This document shows positions 34,157-43,212 of a stretch of 64,000 bases of DNA, one piece after another. The position numbers were made by a program, and so were the translations under genes. Within the stretch, counting starts at the first letter, position 1, and each line of letters begins with the position of its first letter. The notes below the pieces were generated by a model. That model was given only the letters and a program-made list of their open reading frames with translations. It was not told the DNA's origin and made no database searches. Origin of the DNA: VAZQ01 sp035293945 (GTDB lineage Bacteria > Pseudomonadota > Alphaproteobacteria > Rhizobiales > Xanthobacteraceae); assembly GCA_035293945.1 (NCBI GenBank), contig DATGLV010000022.1, positions 137,756-201,755 of the forward strand, read 5' to 3'.

Positions 34157-35575
34157 ATGACTGAATTTGCCCGCCGCCCACAGACCTTGGTGGACAAGGT
34201 CTGGGCGCGCCATCAGATGGCCGAGGTGGAGGGCGAGCGTCTCCTTTATGTCGACTACCTCTTGTTGCACGAGGGCGCGCGGCACGCGTTCGATGATCTG
34301 GAGAAGACCGGGCGGCAAGTCCATCGCCCGCGCCAAGTCATCGCCTGCGCCGACCACTACGTGCCGACCCGCGATCGCGAGAAGGGCCTCGTGGGCGTGC
34401 GCGATCTCGAGGTGCGCGGCATGCTGGAGCTTCTCGATCGCAATGCCCGCGCACACAAGGTGCGCTATTTCGCCTTCGACGATCCGCGGCAGGGAATTCT
34501 GCATGTGGTGGCGCCGGAGCTCGGCATTACCCAGCCCGGATTGCTGATCGCGGGCGCCGATTCGCACACCACAACGCACGGTGCCTTCGGGTGTCTTGCT
34601 TTCGGCATCGGGGCATCGGACACGCTGCATGTGTTGGCGACGCAGGCGCTGTGGCGGGTGAAGCCGCGCATCATGCGAATTACGATCAACGGCAAGCTGC
34701 CTCGGCATGTGGGCGCCAAGGACGTGATGCTCGCCATCATCGCCCGTATCGGGGTCGGCGGCGGCATCGACCATATCATCGAGTTCGCCGGATCCACGGT
34801 CGCCGCCATGTCGATGGATGAGCGCATGACACTCTGTAACCTGGTGGTCGAAGCCGGCGGACAGACCGGGATCGTAGCGCCTGACGACACGACCTTCGCC
34901 TATCTCAGCGGCCGTCCGGAAGCCCCGCAGGGCGCGCAATGGGACAAGGCGCTCGCCTATTGGAGGAGCCTGCCCGGCGATGCGGATGCGAGCTTCGATG
35001 CCGAGCACGGATTTGCCGCTGACGCGATCGCCCCTACGGTGTCGTGGGGCACGAGCCCGGAGCAGGCCTGCCCGATCGACGGCCGCGTTCCCGATCCGGG
35101 CGCCGAGAGCGATCCGGAGAAGCGGCGGGAGATCGCGGACGCGCTCGACTACATGGGGCTGACGCCCGGCACGGCGCTTACCGCCATCAAGGTCGATCGG
35201 GTCTTTATCGGCTCGTGCACCAATGCCCGCATCGAGGACCTCCGTGCCGCCGCGGAGGTTGCGCGTCGCGGCCGCGCGGTGGTGCCGGCATGGGTGGTGC
35301 CGGGATCGAGCGCGGTCAAGCGGCAGGCCGAAGCCGAAGGCATTGATCGCATCTTTCGCGCGGCCGGATTCGAATGGCACGATTCCGGCTGTTCGCTCTG
35401 TACTGCGCTCAACGGCGATATCCTGGCGGAAGGCGAGCGCTGCGCCTCGACCGGCAACCGCAATTTCCGCGGCCGTCAGGGACGCGGCGGACGCACGCAC
35501 CTCTTGAGTCCCGCAATGGCCGCCGCCGCCGCCATAACCGGGCGCCTCACTGACGTGCGCAAGCTCGGAAATTGA
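34157..35575 (+). CDS. LeuC-type dehydratase large subunit (aconitase superfamily), probably a paralogue
   Basis: A 472-residue aconitase-fold [4Fe-4S] dehydratase subunit. GADSHTTTHGAFG, FIGSCTNARIEDL and DSGCSLC supply the substrate loop and the three cluster cysteines. It resembles 3-isopropylmalate dehydratase, but the N-terminal half is divergent from housekeeping LeuC and the position is outside any leucine gene set. Citraconate, dimethylmalate or another branched hydroxyacid is possible. The ATG at 34157 gives the family start. It is followed after 10 bases by the small subunit. Confidence 0.82.
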   Translation: MTEFARRPQTLVDKVWARHQMAEVEGERLLYVDYLLLHEGARHAFDDLEKTGRQVHRPRQVIACADHYVPTRDREKGLVGVRDLEVRGMLELLDRNARAHKVRYFAFDDPRQGILHVVAPELGITQPGLLIAGADSHTTTHGAFGCLAFGIGASDTLHVLATQALWRVKPRIMRITINGKLPRHVGAKDVMLAIIARIGVGGGIDHIIEFAGSTVAAMSMDERMTLCNLVVEAGGQTGIVAPDDTTFAYLSGRPEAPQGAQWDKALAYWRSLPGDADASFDAEHGFAADAIAPTVSWGTSPEQACPIDGRVPDPGAESDPEKRREIADALDYMGLTPGTALTAIKVDRVFIGSCTNARIEDLRAAAEVARRGRAVVPAWVVPGSSAVKRQAEAEGIDRIFRAAGFEWHDSGCSLCTALNGDILAEGERCASTGNRNFRGRQGRGGRTHLLSPAMAAAAAITGRLTDVRKLGN

Positions 35576-35585
35576 GAGCGCCACT

Positions 35586-36200
35586 ATGGACAAGTTCACC
35601 GTCTGGAAGGCCGTCGCGGTTCCGCTTGATCAGCCTAATATCGACACCAATCAGCTCTGCCCGACGCGCTTCAACAAGGTCGAGAAGGGCGAGAGGTTCG
35701 CGCGCGTGCTGTTCCACGATCTGCGCTTCTTTCCGGACGGATCGGAGCGGCGCGATTTCATTCTCAACCAGGGCCCCTATCGGGGCGCGGGCATCCTCGT
35801 GGCGGAGCGCAATTTCGGCTGCGGCTCATCGCGCGAGAGCGCAGTCTATGCGGTCAAATTTTTTGGGGTTCGCGCCGTGATCGCGCCGAGCTTCGGCGAC
35901 ATCTTCTTCAACAATTGCCTGAAGAACAGCGTGGTGCCGGTGGTCCTCGACGCGGACACCTGCGCGGAGCTGCGGGCTCAACTGCGCGCGAATATCGGGG
36001 CGGCGATGACGATCGACCTCGAGCAACAAGTCGTGACTGATGTCGACGGTCGTCAGCACGCTTTCAGCATTCATCCGCTGCGCCGGCGCTGCCTGCTCGA
36101 AGGGCTCGACGATATCGCGCTGACCACGCAGTTCCACAATGTGATCGCGCCGTTCGAGGCGGAGTACCGGCGGGAGTTTGAGTGGGTGGGCGGGAAGTAG
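35586..36200 (+). CDS. LeuD-type dehydratase small subunit
   Basis: A 204-residue swivel-domain subunit. VPLDQPNIDTNQLCPTRF near the N-terminus and ERNFGCGSSRESAVYAVKFF in the middle are the diagnostic LeuD motifs. It forms the heterodimer with the preceding large subunit, and the spacing (10 bases) indicates co-translation. Length is typical. The same caution on substrate applies. Downstream lies a broken antitoxin gene on the other strand. Confidence 0.85.
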   Translation: MDKFTVWKAVAVPLDQPNIDTNQLCPTRFNKVEKGERFARVLFHDLRFFPDGSERRDFILNQGPYRGAGILVAERNFGCGSSRESAVYAVKFFGVRAVIAPSFGDIFFNNCLKNSVVPVVLDADTCAELRAQLRANIGAAMTIDLEQQVVTDVDGRQHAFSIHPLRRRCLLEGLDDIALTTQFHNVIAPFEAEYRREFEWVGGK

Positions 36201-36215
36201 GAATCCGATCCGCCG

Positions 36216-36464
36216 ACATCGCCGTTGGACGACGACGCCGGGCGCGCGGCCCTGGCGCGAGCTCTGCTCTCGCCTCGTCGGACAAAAGCAACTCCTTCGA
36301 TGTCGGGCCGGCAGACCGCTGTAGGAGGCGCGACTGTGTGCCATCGGTACAAGAACGGCGATCTCACCGCCGTGCTTGGTCACGATCTGGGGACCTTCGC
36401 GCAGGCACTTCTCCAGCAATTCGTCAAATCGAGAGCTGGCGCCATGATTCAGCCAACGCTTCAT
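36216..36464 (-). pseudogene. Phd/YefM-type antitoxin gene broken by a 2-base duplication
   Basis: The start (MKRWLNHGASSRFDELLEKC, then VTKHGGEIAVLVPMA) is a clear Phd/YefM antitoxin N-terminus. After PMA the frame loses similarity. A shift gives QSRLLQRS, then PTSKELLLSDEARAELAP, the expected C-terminus. The junction lies at a CACA (minus strand) near 36336-36340, consistent with duplication of a CA dinucleotide. No toxin gene follows, because the next gene to the left is leuD-like on the other strand. It is therefore an orphan, inactivated antitoxin. Confidence 0.75.
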
Positions 36465-36498
36465 TCTTCTTCTCCTTCGGGCTCATATCGTAGCGATA

Positions 36499-37404
36499 CT
36501 ACTCGCCATTCCCAAATCGCTCGATCAGGAAATTGATGAACACGCGCACCTTGACGGAGAGGTGGCGCGTCTGCGGATAGATCGCATAGATCGAGATTTC
36601 CGGCGCCGTAAAGTCAGCGAGAATCTGCTTGAGCCTTCCTTCATGCAGGTCGTCGCTGACGATGAAGGTCGGCAAAAGCGCGATGCCGCGTCCCTTGACC
36701 ACAGCATCGCGCAGCACCTCGCCGTTGTTGCTGCACAGCGTCCAGGGAACCTGAAGCCGGTGCTCGCCGTCGGGCCCGGTCAGCTTCCAATGATTGCCGG
36801 TCGCGAGATAGCCATACGAAAGGCAATCGTGCTGCCGCAGCTCTTGCGGATGCTTGGGCTCGCCTCGCCGGACCAGATAACCGGGTGCAGCGCAGATCAC
36901 GCGCGGCGCCGGCGCGACCTTGCGCGCCACCAGGCTCGACGAAGGCAAGTCGGCGATCCTGATCGTGACGTCGAATCCCTCCTCCACCGGATCGACCTGT
37001 TCGTCGCTCAGCACCAGCTGAATCTGCAGCTTTGGATATCGCACCATGAAGTCGGCGATCGCGCGCCCGAGCCGGAGTGTGCCGAAGGACATCGGGGCAT
37101 TGAGCCGCAAGATGCCGCGCGGCTCCGACTGCTGCTCTGACACCGCGAGGTCGGCTTCCTCGAGATCGGCCAGGATGGCGACGCAACGCTCGTAATAGGC
37201 TTGCCCGTTTGCGGTCGCCCGCGCGCTCCGGGTTGTGCGGACCAGAAGCTGGACGCCGAGCTCCTGCTCGAGCTCGATCACGTATTTGCTGACCACCTGG
37301 CGGGACAGCCGCAGCTCGCGTGCCGCCGCCGCGAAGCTGCCGTGCTGCACGACCCGAGTGAAGGCCTTGAGGCTGGTCAGCTTATCCAGGGGAATTGTCC
37401 GCAA
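36499..37404 (-). CDS. LysR-family regulator, divergent from pirin
   Basis: A LysR-type regulator of about 301 residues. The HTH is at DKLTSLKAFTRVVQHGSFAA, then SRQVVSKYVIELEQELG. The effector domain includes LRLNAPMSFGTLRLG and RGIALLPTFIV. The start is uncertain: the TTG at 37404 leaves the palindrome at 37424-37444 outside the gene, while an ATG at 37455 would add 17 residues without similarity. It is the AaeR/DmlR-like kind often paired with pirin genes and probably regulates the divergent gene. Confidence 0.83.
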   Translation of the reverse strand: MRTIPLDKLTSLKAFTRVVQHGSFAAAARELRLSRQVVSKYVIELEQELGVQLLVRTTRSARATANGQAYYERCVAILADLEEADLAVSEQQSEPRGILRLNAPMSFGTLRLGRAIADFMVRYPKLQIQLVLSDEQVDPVEEGFDVTIRIADLPSSSLVARKVAPAPRVICAAPGYLVRRGEPKHPQELRQHDCLSYGYLATGNHWKLTGPDGEHRLQVPWTLCSNNGEVLRDAVVKGRGIALLPTFIVSDDLHEGRLKQILADFTAPEISIYAIYPQTRHLSVKVRVFINFLIERFGNGE

Positions 37405-37423
37405 ATTGGAGACATATATGCCA

Positions 37424-37444
37424 CAGAGACGCAGATTGTCTCTG
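37424..37444. promoter_or_regulatory. Candidate LysR operator between lysR and pirin
   Basis: CAGAGAC (37424-37430) and GTCTCTG (37438-37444) form a perfect 7-base inverted repeat with 7 bases between. It is centred about 65 bases before the pirin start and just upstream of the preferred lysR start. Confidence 0.5.
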
Positions 37445-37501
37445 TTCAGGAGCATAGCGATATTGCGGAACGAGAACGCAATTATTTTTTCGGAGGATAC
37501 C

Positions 37502-38203
37502 ATGGTCACTGTGAGACGCGCGGCGGATCGCGGAACCGCCGATTTCGGCTGGCTCGACAGCCGCCACACCTTCTCGTTTGGCAACTATTACGACCCCGAC
37601 CACATGGGGTTCGGGGCGCTCAGGGTCATCAACGAGGATCGGGTCAAAGGGGGCGCCGGTTTCCCGCCTCACGGACACCAGGACATGGAGATCATCTCCT
37701 ATGTGCTGGCGGGCGCGCTGGAGCATCGCGACAGCATCGGCACCGGCTCGGTGATCCGCCCCGGAGACGTGCAGGTGATGTCAGCCGGCACCGGCATCCG
37801 GCACAGCGAGTTCAACCATTCCAAAAAGAACCCGGTGCACTTCCTGCAGATTTGGGTGCTGCCGAACCGCGACGGTCTCCCGCCTCGCTACGATCAGAAG
37901 ACGTTTCCGGATGCGGACAGGCACGACCGACTGCGGCTGATCGGATCACCGGACGGACGGGACGGCTCGCTCCTCATCCACCAGGATGCGGAAATCTATG
38001 ACGCAGTCTTGGGCGGAGGGAAGACGCTCACGCACACTTTGCGTAAGGGCCGCCGCAGTTGGATTCAGGTCGTGAGCGGTGCCGTCGAGGTCAACGGCAG
38101 CCCCGCTGTCGCGGGCGACGGCGTTGCGGTGGAGAACGAGACGCGGCTGTCCATCACGGCGCACACGGGCGGCGCGCAGGTTCTCCTGTTCGACCTCGCG
38201 TGA
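37502..38203 (+). CDS. Pirin-family bicupin protein
   Basis: A 233-residue pirin. The N-terminal cupin holds the iron ligands (PPHGHQDMEIISYVLAGALEH). The matching GTGIRHSEFNHSKKNPVHFLQ block follows, with a degenerate second cupin at the C-terminus. Bacterial pirins include quercetin dioxygenases and redox sensors; the substrate here is unknown. A GGAGG ribosome site lies 7 bases before the ATG, which fixes the start although the frame is open upstream. Confidence 0.9.
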   Translation: MVTVRRAADRGTADFGWLDSRHTFSFGNYYDPDHMGFGALRVINEDRVKGGAGFPPHGHQDMEIISYVLAGALEHRDSIGTGSVIRPGDVQVMSAGTGIRHSEFNHSKKNPVHFLQIWVLPNRDGLPPRYDQKTFPDADRHDRLRLIGSPDGRDGSLLIHQDAEIYDAVLGGGKTLTHTLRKGRRSWIQVVSGAVEVNGSPAVAGDGVAVENETRLSITAHTGGAQVLLFDLA

Positions 38204-38281
38204 AGCTGGCGACGCAAGGGCTCGGCAACGGGCCCTTTTGCTTTGATTCACAAGCGCCAAGGGGCGTGCTTTCATCCCGTC

Positions 38282-39898
38282 ATGAGAAAAGCCGAGACCG
38301 AGCCGCCGGACACGCCCGCCTCCTCGCTCAGCCCGTTCCGGCACAGCACCTTTGCGGTCCTGTGGTCGGCGACGGTGGTGTCGAACATCGGGACCTGGAT
38401 GCAGAACGCGGCCGCGGGCTGGCTGATGACCAGCCTCGATCCCAGCCCGCTCATGGTCTCGCTGGTGCAGGTCGCGACCTCGTTGCCGATGTTCCTGTTC
38501 GCGCTCGCCGGCGGTGCGCTCGCCGATATCATCGATCGCCGGCGCGTGCTGATCACTATTCAGACCGTGGTCGTGGGGCTGGCGACCGGCTTCGGCGCAC
38601 TGATCTTCCTGGGCTTTGTCACGCCTGCGGTGCTGCTCGCCTTCAGCTTCCTGGTCGGGAGCGCGGCGGCGCTGATTGCGCCAGCCTGGCTCTCGATCAT
38701 TCCGCAGCTGGTGCCGCGCGTGCATCTGCCGCCCGCAGTCGCGCTCAACGGCGTCGCCATAAATGTCAGCCGCGCGGTCGGACCGGCGCTGGCCGGCCTC
38801 ATCATCGTGGCCTGGGGCATGGCGGCGCCGTTCTGGCTCAACGCGCTGAGCACGCTCGGCGTCATCGCCGCGCTCATCTGGTGGCAGCCAGCCAGCGAGG
38901 CCGCAGTGAACCGCCTGCCGAATGAGAAATTTGCCCGCGCGATGCGGGCTGGCCTCCGGCATGCGCGCCATAATCCGCATTTGCGCGCGACACTCATTCG
39001 CACTGTTGGGTTCTCGGTATTCGCCAGCGCCTATTGGGCGCTGCTGCCGCTCCTGGCGCGCGACCAGGTGGCGGGCGGCCCACGGCTCTACGGCTTGCTG
39101 TTGGGGGCAATCGGCGCCGGTGCCGTCACGGTGGCCTTCATCCTGCCGCTCGCGCAGCGCCGCTTTGGAGCGGAAGCACCCGCAATCGCCGGCACTGTCG
39201 GCACCGCAATCGCTTTGGTGCTGTTCGGCCTGGCGCGGCAGCCCGCGCTCGCAATCGCCGCCAGCTTCCTTGCCGGCTTGTCCTGGATGGCGATGCTCGC
39301 CGCCGTCAACCTTTCGGCCCAGGTCGGATTGCCGGCCTGGGTGCGCGGGCGAGGCCTGGCGATCTTCACCACGTTCCTGTTCGGCGGATTGTCGCTCGGC
39401 AGCATCGTATGGGGAAAGCTCGCCGCGCTGACGAGCCTGCCGACTGCTCACTTCGTGGCGGCCGCCGGCGCGCTCACCGCCATCCCGCTGCTTTGGCGCT
39501 TCAAGCTGCAAACCGGCGCCGGCGTGAATTTCGCCCCCTCGATGCACTGGCCGCAACCGACCGTCTCACACGAAATCGAAGTCGACCGCGGCCCGGTGCT
39601 GGTGACGATCGAATATCAGATCGATCCGGCCAACCATGATGCCTTCGTGGACGCCGTGAGAAAGCTTGCACCGGAGCGGCGTCGCCATGGCGCCTTCGAG
39701 TGGGGATTGTTCGAGGACGCCGCGCAGGCGGGGCGGTTCGTCGAGACCTTCATGCTCGATTCCTGGGTCGAGCATTTGCGCCAGCACGAGCGCTTTACCG
39801 AAGCCGACCGCGTGCGCGAGCAGGAAGCTCGCCGCTTCCATACCGATGGCGCCCCGAAGGTGACGCATCTGATCGCGGCGGAGCGCCGGGAGCTGTAG
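38282..39898 (+). CDS. MFS transporter (EntS-like) with a fused C-terminal ABM-type domain
   Basis: A 538-residue protein. Residues about 15-420 form a 12-helix MFS exporter with the loop signature GGALADIIDRRRVL. The extra roughly 100 residues (VTIEYQIDPANHDAFVDAV ... VETFMLDSWVEHLRQHERF) look like a dimeric alpha-beta barrel of the antibiotic-biosynthesis monooxygenase type, placed in the cytoplasm. The fusion is known in this MFS group, but its purpose is unclear. The ATG at 38282 is preferred over one 39 bases upstream. It lies 78 bases after pirin on the same strand. Confidence 0.85.
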   Translation: MRKAETEPPDTPASSLSPFRHSTFAVLWSATVVSNIGTWMQNAAAGWLMTSLDPSPLMVSLVQVATSLPMFLFALAGGALADIIDRRRVLITIQTVVVGLATGFGALIFLGFVTPAVLLAFSFLVGSAAALIAPAWLSIIPQLVPRVHLPPAVALNGVAINVSRAVGPALAGLIIVAWGMAAPFWLNALSTLGVIAALIWWQPASEAAVNRLPNEKFARAMRAGLRHARHNPHLRATLIRTVGFSVFASAYWALLPLLARDQVAGGPRLYGLLLGAIGAGAVTVAFILPLAQRRFGAEAPAIAGTVGTAIALVLFGLARQPALAIAASFLAGLSWMAMLAAVNLSAQVGLPAWVRGRGLAIFTTFLFGGLSLGSIVWGKLAALTSLPTAHFVAAAGALTAIPLLWRFKLQTGAGVNFAPSMHWPQPTVSHEIEVDRGPVLVTIEYQIDPANHDAFVDAVRKLAPERRRHGAFEWGLFEDAAQAGRFVETFMLDSWVEHLRQHERFTEADRVREQEARRFHTDGAPKVTHLIAAERREL

Positions 39899-39907
39899 CG
39901 GGCGCGG

Positions 39908-41254
39908 TCAGCCCCGGCCTGCTCCGGCGAATGCATGCTTCAGCCGATATTGCCGCATCGGCTTGAGCACGAACAACGCCAACAGGCCTGTCGCCACATC
40001 CATGATGATCACCAGAGCGAAGACCGGCATCCAGCTGCCGGTCTGCTCGAAGATCATGGCGGCGACCGGCGCGCCCAGGATCGATCCGACGCCCTGCGCC
40101 ATGTAAAGGAAGCCGTAGTTGGTGGTGGCATATTCGGTGCCGAAGGTATCGGTGAGCGTCGCCGGAAACAGCGAGAAGATCTCGCCCCAGCCGAAGAAGA
40201 CGAGCCCGGAGAGCACCACGAGAAGCAACGGATCGCTGCGGTACTGCAGCATCATGTAGATGGCGGCGGCCTCGAGCAGGAAGGCGAGCCCCATGGTGTT
40301 CTCGCGACCGATGCGATCGGAGACAAAACCGAAGAACGGACGCGTCAGGCCGTTGGTGATGCGGTCGAATGTCAGCGCGGTGGGGATCGCCGCCATGCTG
40401 ATGCCGAGAATGACCACACTGGTCGACGCATCGATGCCGAACGATTTGGCGAAGCTCGTGAATTGGGTGATCACCATGAGGCCGCCGGTCGACATCATCG
40501 ACATCATGAGGAACATCAACCAGAATACCGGGGATTTCAGCATTTCGGCCGGGCTGACACCGCGGACCGCCGCCATCGAGGCGCGCGCAGGCTCGCCGCG
40601 CGATGCCGGAACGACGGCCACTTCGGCATCGCGCGGAGCCCGCAGCGCCAGCGCCGCGACCAGCCCAAGAGCGGCGAAGATCGAGCCGAAGATGAACAAT
40701 GTGTGCTGGTAGCCTGCGGATCTCATCATGCTGTCGATCGGAAACGTGGTGAGCATGGCGCCGAACCCGTAGCCGGCCGCCACAACACCGGTCGCGAAGC
40801 CGCGCTGCTCCGGAAACCATTTCACCATCAGGCCGATAACCCCGACATACACGATGCCGGTGCCGACGCCGCAGAGAAGCCCATAGGTGGCGTAGAGCCC
40901 CCAGAGGGAAACCGTCGACGACGATGCGATCCAGCCGATACCGCTCAGCAAAGCTCCGATGCCGATCAGCAATTTCGGCGAAAGCTTCTCCACCAGAAAT
41001 CCTTGCGCGGGTGCGAGCCAGGTCTGCAGCACGATCAGGATCGTGATGGTCCACTGCACATCCAAAAGTGCCGCGCCGGTCGCTTTCTGAAAGGAAGGCA
41101 CGAACAGCGTCCAGACATATTGCGGGCTCGAGATCATCATCATGACGATGAAGCCCATGACGAGCTGCACCCAACGGGTGCTTCTCGCCCGCGCATCGAA
41201 ATCGAGGTCCATTGTCGCTGGACCCGGCGAGCCTAAAGTCCGCGCGTGCGTCAT
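39908..41254 (-). CDS. MFS transporter, oxalate/formate antiporter-like
   Basis: A 448-residue MFS protein with 12 predicted helices. The N-terminus (QLVMGFIVMMMISSPQYVW) and the loop FVSDRIGRENTMG match the OxlT/monocarboxylate porter branch, which exchanges small carboxylates. The ATG at 41254 has GGGAGGT about 6 bases upstream; the longer frame would start inside that site. It is the last gene of the minus-strand set with the alpha/beta hydrolase, cyanase and GntR genes, 253 bases after the hydrolase. The substrate is not determined. Confidence 0.85.
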   Translation of the reverse strand: MTHARTLGSPGPATMDLDFDARARSTRWVQLVMGFIVMMMISSPQYVWTLFVPSFQKATGAALLDVQWTITILIVLQTWLAPAQGFLVEKLSPKLLIGIGALLSGIGWIASSSTVSLWGLYATYGLLCGVGTGIVYVGVIGLMVKWFPEQRGFATGVVAAGYGFGAMLTTFPIDSMMRSAGYQHTLFIFGSIFAALGLVAALALRAPRDAEVAVVPASRGEPARASMAAVRGVSPAEMLKSPVFWLMFLMMSMMSTGGLMVITQFTSFAKSFGIDASTSVVILGISMAAIPTALTFDRITNGLTRPFFGFVSDRIGRENTMGLAFLLEAAAIYMMLQYRSDPLLLVVLSGLVFFGWGEIFSLFPATLTDTFGTEYATTNYGFLYMAQGVGSILGAPVAAMIFEQTGSWMPVFALVIIMDVATGLLALFVLKPMRQYRLKHAFAGAGRG

Positions 41255-41507
41255 GGGTGCACCTCCCACAGTCGACGGACGAGAAGCAGCTATTGAAGCC
41301 CTTTTTTAAGCCACTCTTTCGGCGAAAGCCGCGAAACTGGGCTTCACATCCCGACAATCGCTTTAGCGTATCGCAAGATTGATGCCATTGGACTCGTGCC
41401 AGCTGACCCCACCGACAGCATGGTTTCAAACGGAAATCTGTTGTTGGTGATTACTTGCGCAGCAACTGATGCGGCCCTTGCCGAAATTGTAGGCGCGCCG
41501 GCTTCGC

Positions 41508-42674
41508 TCAAGGCTTCACATGTTTATCGAGCCAATCGGCGATCACGGCCGCGATCTCGAGATTGTTCTTCTCCAGCATCAGGAAATGGCCGTTGCCGTG
41601 GATGCCGATGTCGGCCAGCCGGATGAAGTCGACCGGCACACCGGCTCCTTTCAAAAAGGCCGCGTTGCAATGAGCGGTCGGCGCGCCGAACGAGGCTTCC
41701 GCAGACATCTGCAGCGTCGGGATGTTCTTGAAATTGACCAGCTTGTGGGTCGGCTCCTTCGGCAGCCAGCAGCGGGCGAGCCCAGGCGCATCGGGTTTCT
41801 CTTGATGCACGAGGTCGAAATCCTCGACGCCGTTGACCGGAGGATCATAGGTGATCGGCGCGTAGGTCACGCCGAACGGCTTAGCCAAAGGCCCGTCCTC
41901 GAACCATTGCGGCGCCCCGACGAGCTTCACTTCGTAGAACGAGGAGGTGCCGGCCTCGACCATCAGCAGCGCCTTGACGAGCTGCGGCCGCGCGTCCGCC
42001 GCAAGCCAAACGGGAGCCGCGGACTGGGAATGCGGCATCAAGATCGCCGGGCCGATGCGGTCGAGCAACGCGATCGTCGCATCGCGATTGACCGCCTCGC
42101 GAACCCTGGCATCGCCGATCATGGGCAGCGTTTCGGCCATGAACTGATCGAAGATCGGATCACCGACCGTGCCGCTGCCCGGCCACTGCGTGTGGAGCTT
42201 CGCCTGCGGGAACAGATTGTACTTCTCGTAGGCGATGAAGTCGCGCTCGACCGATTTCGGCGTTCGCGTCGACTTCGGTCCATACACCGCCTCTACATAC
42301 GGCGAGCGCCCCCGGCCGACCTGGTCCATGATGTAGACGGCGTAGCCCTCGGAAAGGAAATACTGGCCCCAGCCGTCGCGACCGTCCGGAGTGCCCATGT
42401 AACCGGCGCCGGCGAGGCAGCAGCCCTCGATCATCACGATCGGATAAGGATGCGTGCGGTTGGTCGGGATGTAATATTCCGTATAGGCCTGACCGGCGAG
42501 CACCGGCCCATCCTTGGTGTCCACATACTTGCCACCAACAAAGAAGTGGCCGGTCTTGGCGATCGATAGGGGACCGACACCATCCGCGCGCGCCGGCGTG
42601 AGCATCAGGCCGGCACCAGCCACGATGAGAAAGGCCGCGGCGATCGCCTGGAGGTGGCGCGAGAGGGTCTGCAT
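41508..42674 (-). CDS. Secreted alpha/beta-hydrolase
   Basis: A 388-residue exported hydrolase with a signal peptide (AAAFLIVAGAGLMLTPARA). The nucleophile elbow is MPHSQSAAP (Ser), a variant of GxSxG with Pro-His at the start. The C-terminal His is in IGIHGNGHFLMLE. The region YPIVMIEGCCLAGAGYMGTPDG provides the oxyanion hole. It resembles bacterial esterases of unknown substrate. It follows cynS by 27 bases on the same strand, so co-transcription with cyanase is likely. Confidence 0.8.
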   Translation of the reverse strand: MQTLSRHLQAIAAAFLIVAGAGLMLTPARADGVGPLSIAKTGHFFVGGKYVDTKDGPVLAGQAYTEYYIPTNRTHPYPIVMIEGCCLAGAGYMGTPDGRDGWGQYFLSEGYAVYIMDQVGRGRSPYVEAVYGPKSTRTPKSVERDFIAYEKYNLFPQAKLHTQWPGSGTVGDPIFDQFMAETLPMIGDARVREAVNRDATIALLDRIGPAILMPHSQSAAPVWLAADARPQLVKALLMVEAGTSSFYEVKLVGAPQWFEDGPLAKPFGVTYAPITYDPPVNGVEDFDLVHQEKPDAPGLARCWLPKEPTHKLVNFKNIPTLQMSAEASFGAPTAHCNAAFLKGAGVPVDFIRLADIGIHGNGHFLMLEKNNLEIAAVIADWLDKHVKP

Positions 42675-42701
42675 CGGTTCGCTCCGCGTTTTGATTATTC
42701 T

Positions 42702-43184
42702 CTATTCTTCCTTGTAGCCGTAGGCCGGAACGTTGCCGCTGTTGCCGTAATACTTATAGGGGAGGAACTTGCCCGACATGGTGATCTTCACGCGGTCTCC
42801 TTTGGGGTCGGGCAGCCGTTCCATCTGCAGGTCGAAGTCGATTGCCGACATGATGCCGTCGCCGAACTCTTCCTCGATCAAGGCCTTCCAAGCCGGCCCG
42901 TTGACCATGACCAGCTCATAGAAGCGATAGATCAACGGATCGGTCGGCGGCATCGCCATGCCGCGCACAGGCACCTCGTTAAGCATCGCCTCCTCGTTCC
43001 TGGAGAGGCCGAACAATTCCGCCGCCTTCGCGGCCTGCGGCTTGGTGAGCTTCATCTGCCCGAGCAGCGCGCCGGTAATAAGGATCGGCGACATGCCGCC
43101 GATCTCGCCACAGATGTGTTTCCAGGTCCACCCCCGCGCGCGCTTGATGTCCAGCAGTTTCTCGGTCAGTTCGACCCGAGTCAT
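42702..43184 (-). CDS. cynS: Cyanate hydratase (cyanase)
   Basis: Converts cyanate and bicarbonate to ammonia and carbon dioxide; the native enzyme is a decamer. The 160-residue protein has an N-terminal helical domain (WTWKHICGEIGGMSP) and the C-terminal catalytic domain with R87 and E90 (YRFYELV) and S113 (GDGIMSAIDFD), matching the known triad. The ATG at 43184 has a GGAGG site upstream. Placed between gntR and the hydrolase gene, it fits the nitrogen-scavenging theme; cyanate can also arise from breakdown of carbamoyl compounds or urea. Confidence 0.95.
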   Translation of the reverse strand: MTRVELTEKLLDIKRARGWTWKHICGEIGGMSPILITGALLGQMKLTKPQAAKAAELFGLSRNEEAMLNEVPVRGMAMPPTDPLIYRFYELVMVNGPAWKALIEEEFGDGIMSAIDFDLQMERLPDPKGDRVKITMSGKFLPYKYYGNSGNVPAYGYKEE

Positions 43185-43212
43185 ATCCGCCTCCGTTGGG
43201 CTGCAATCCACC

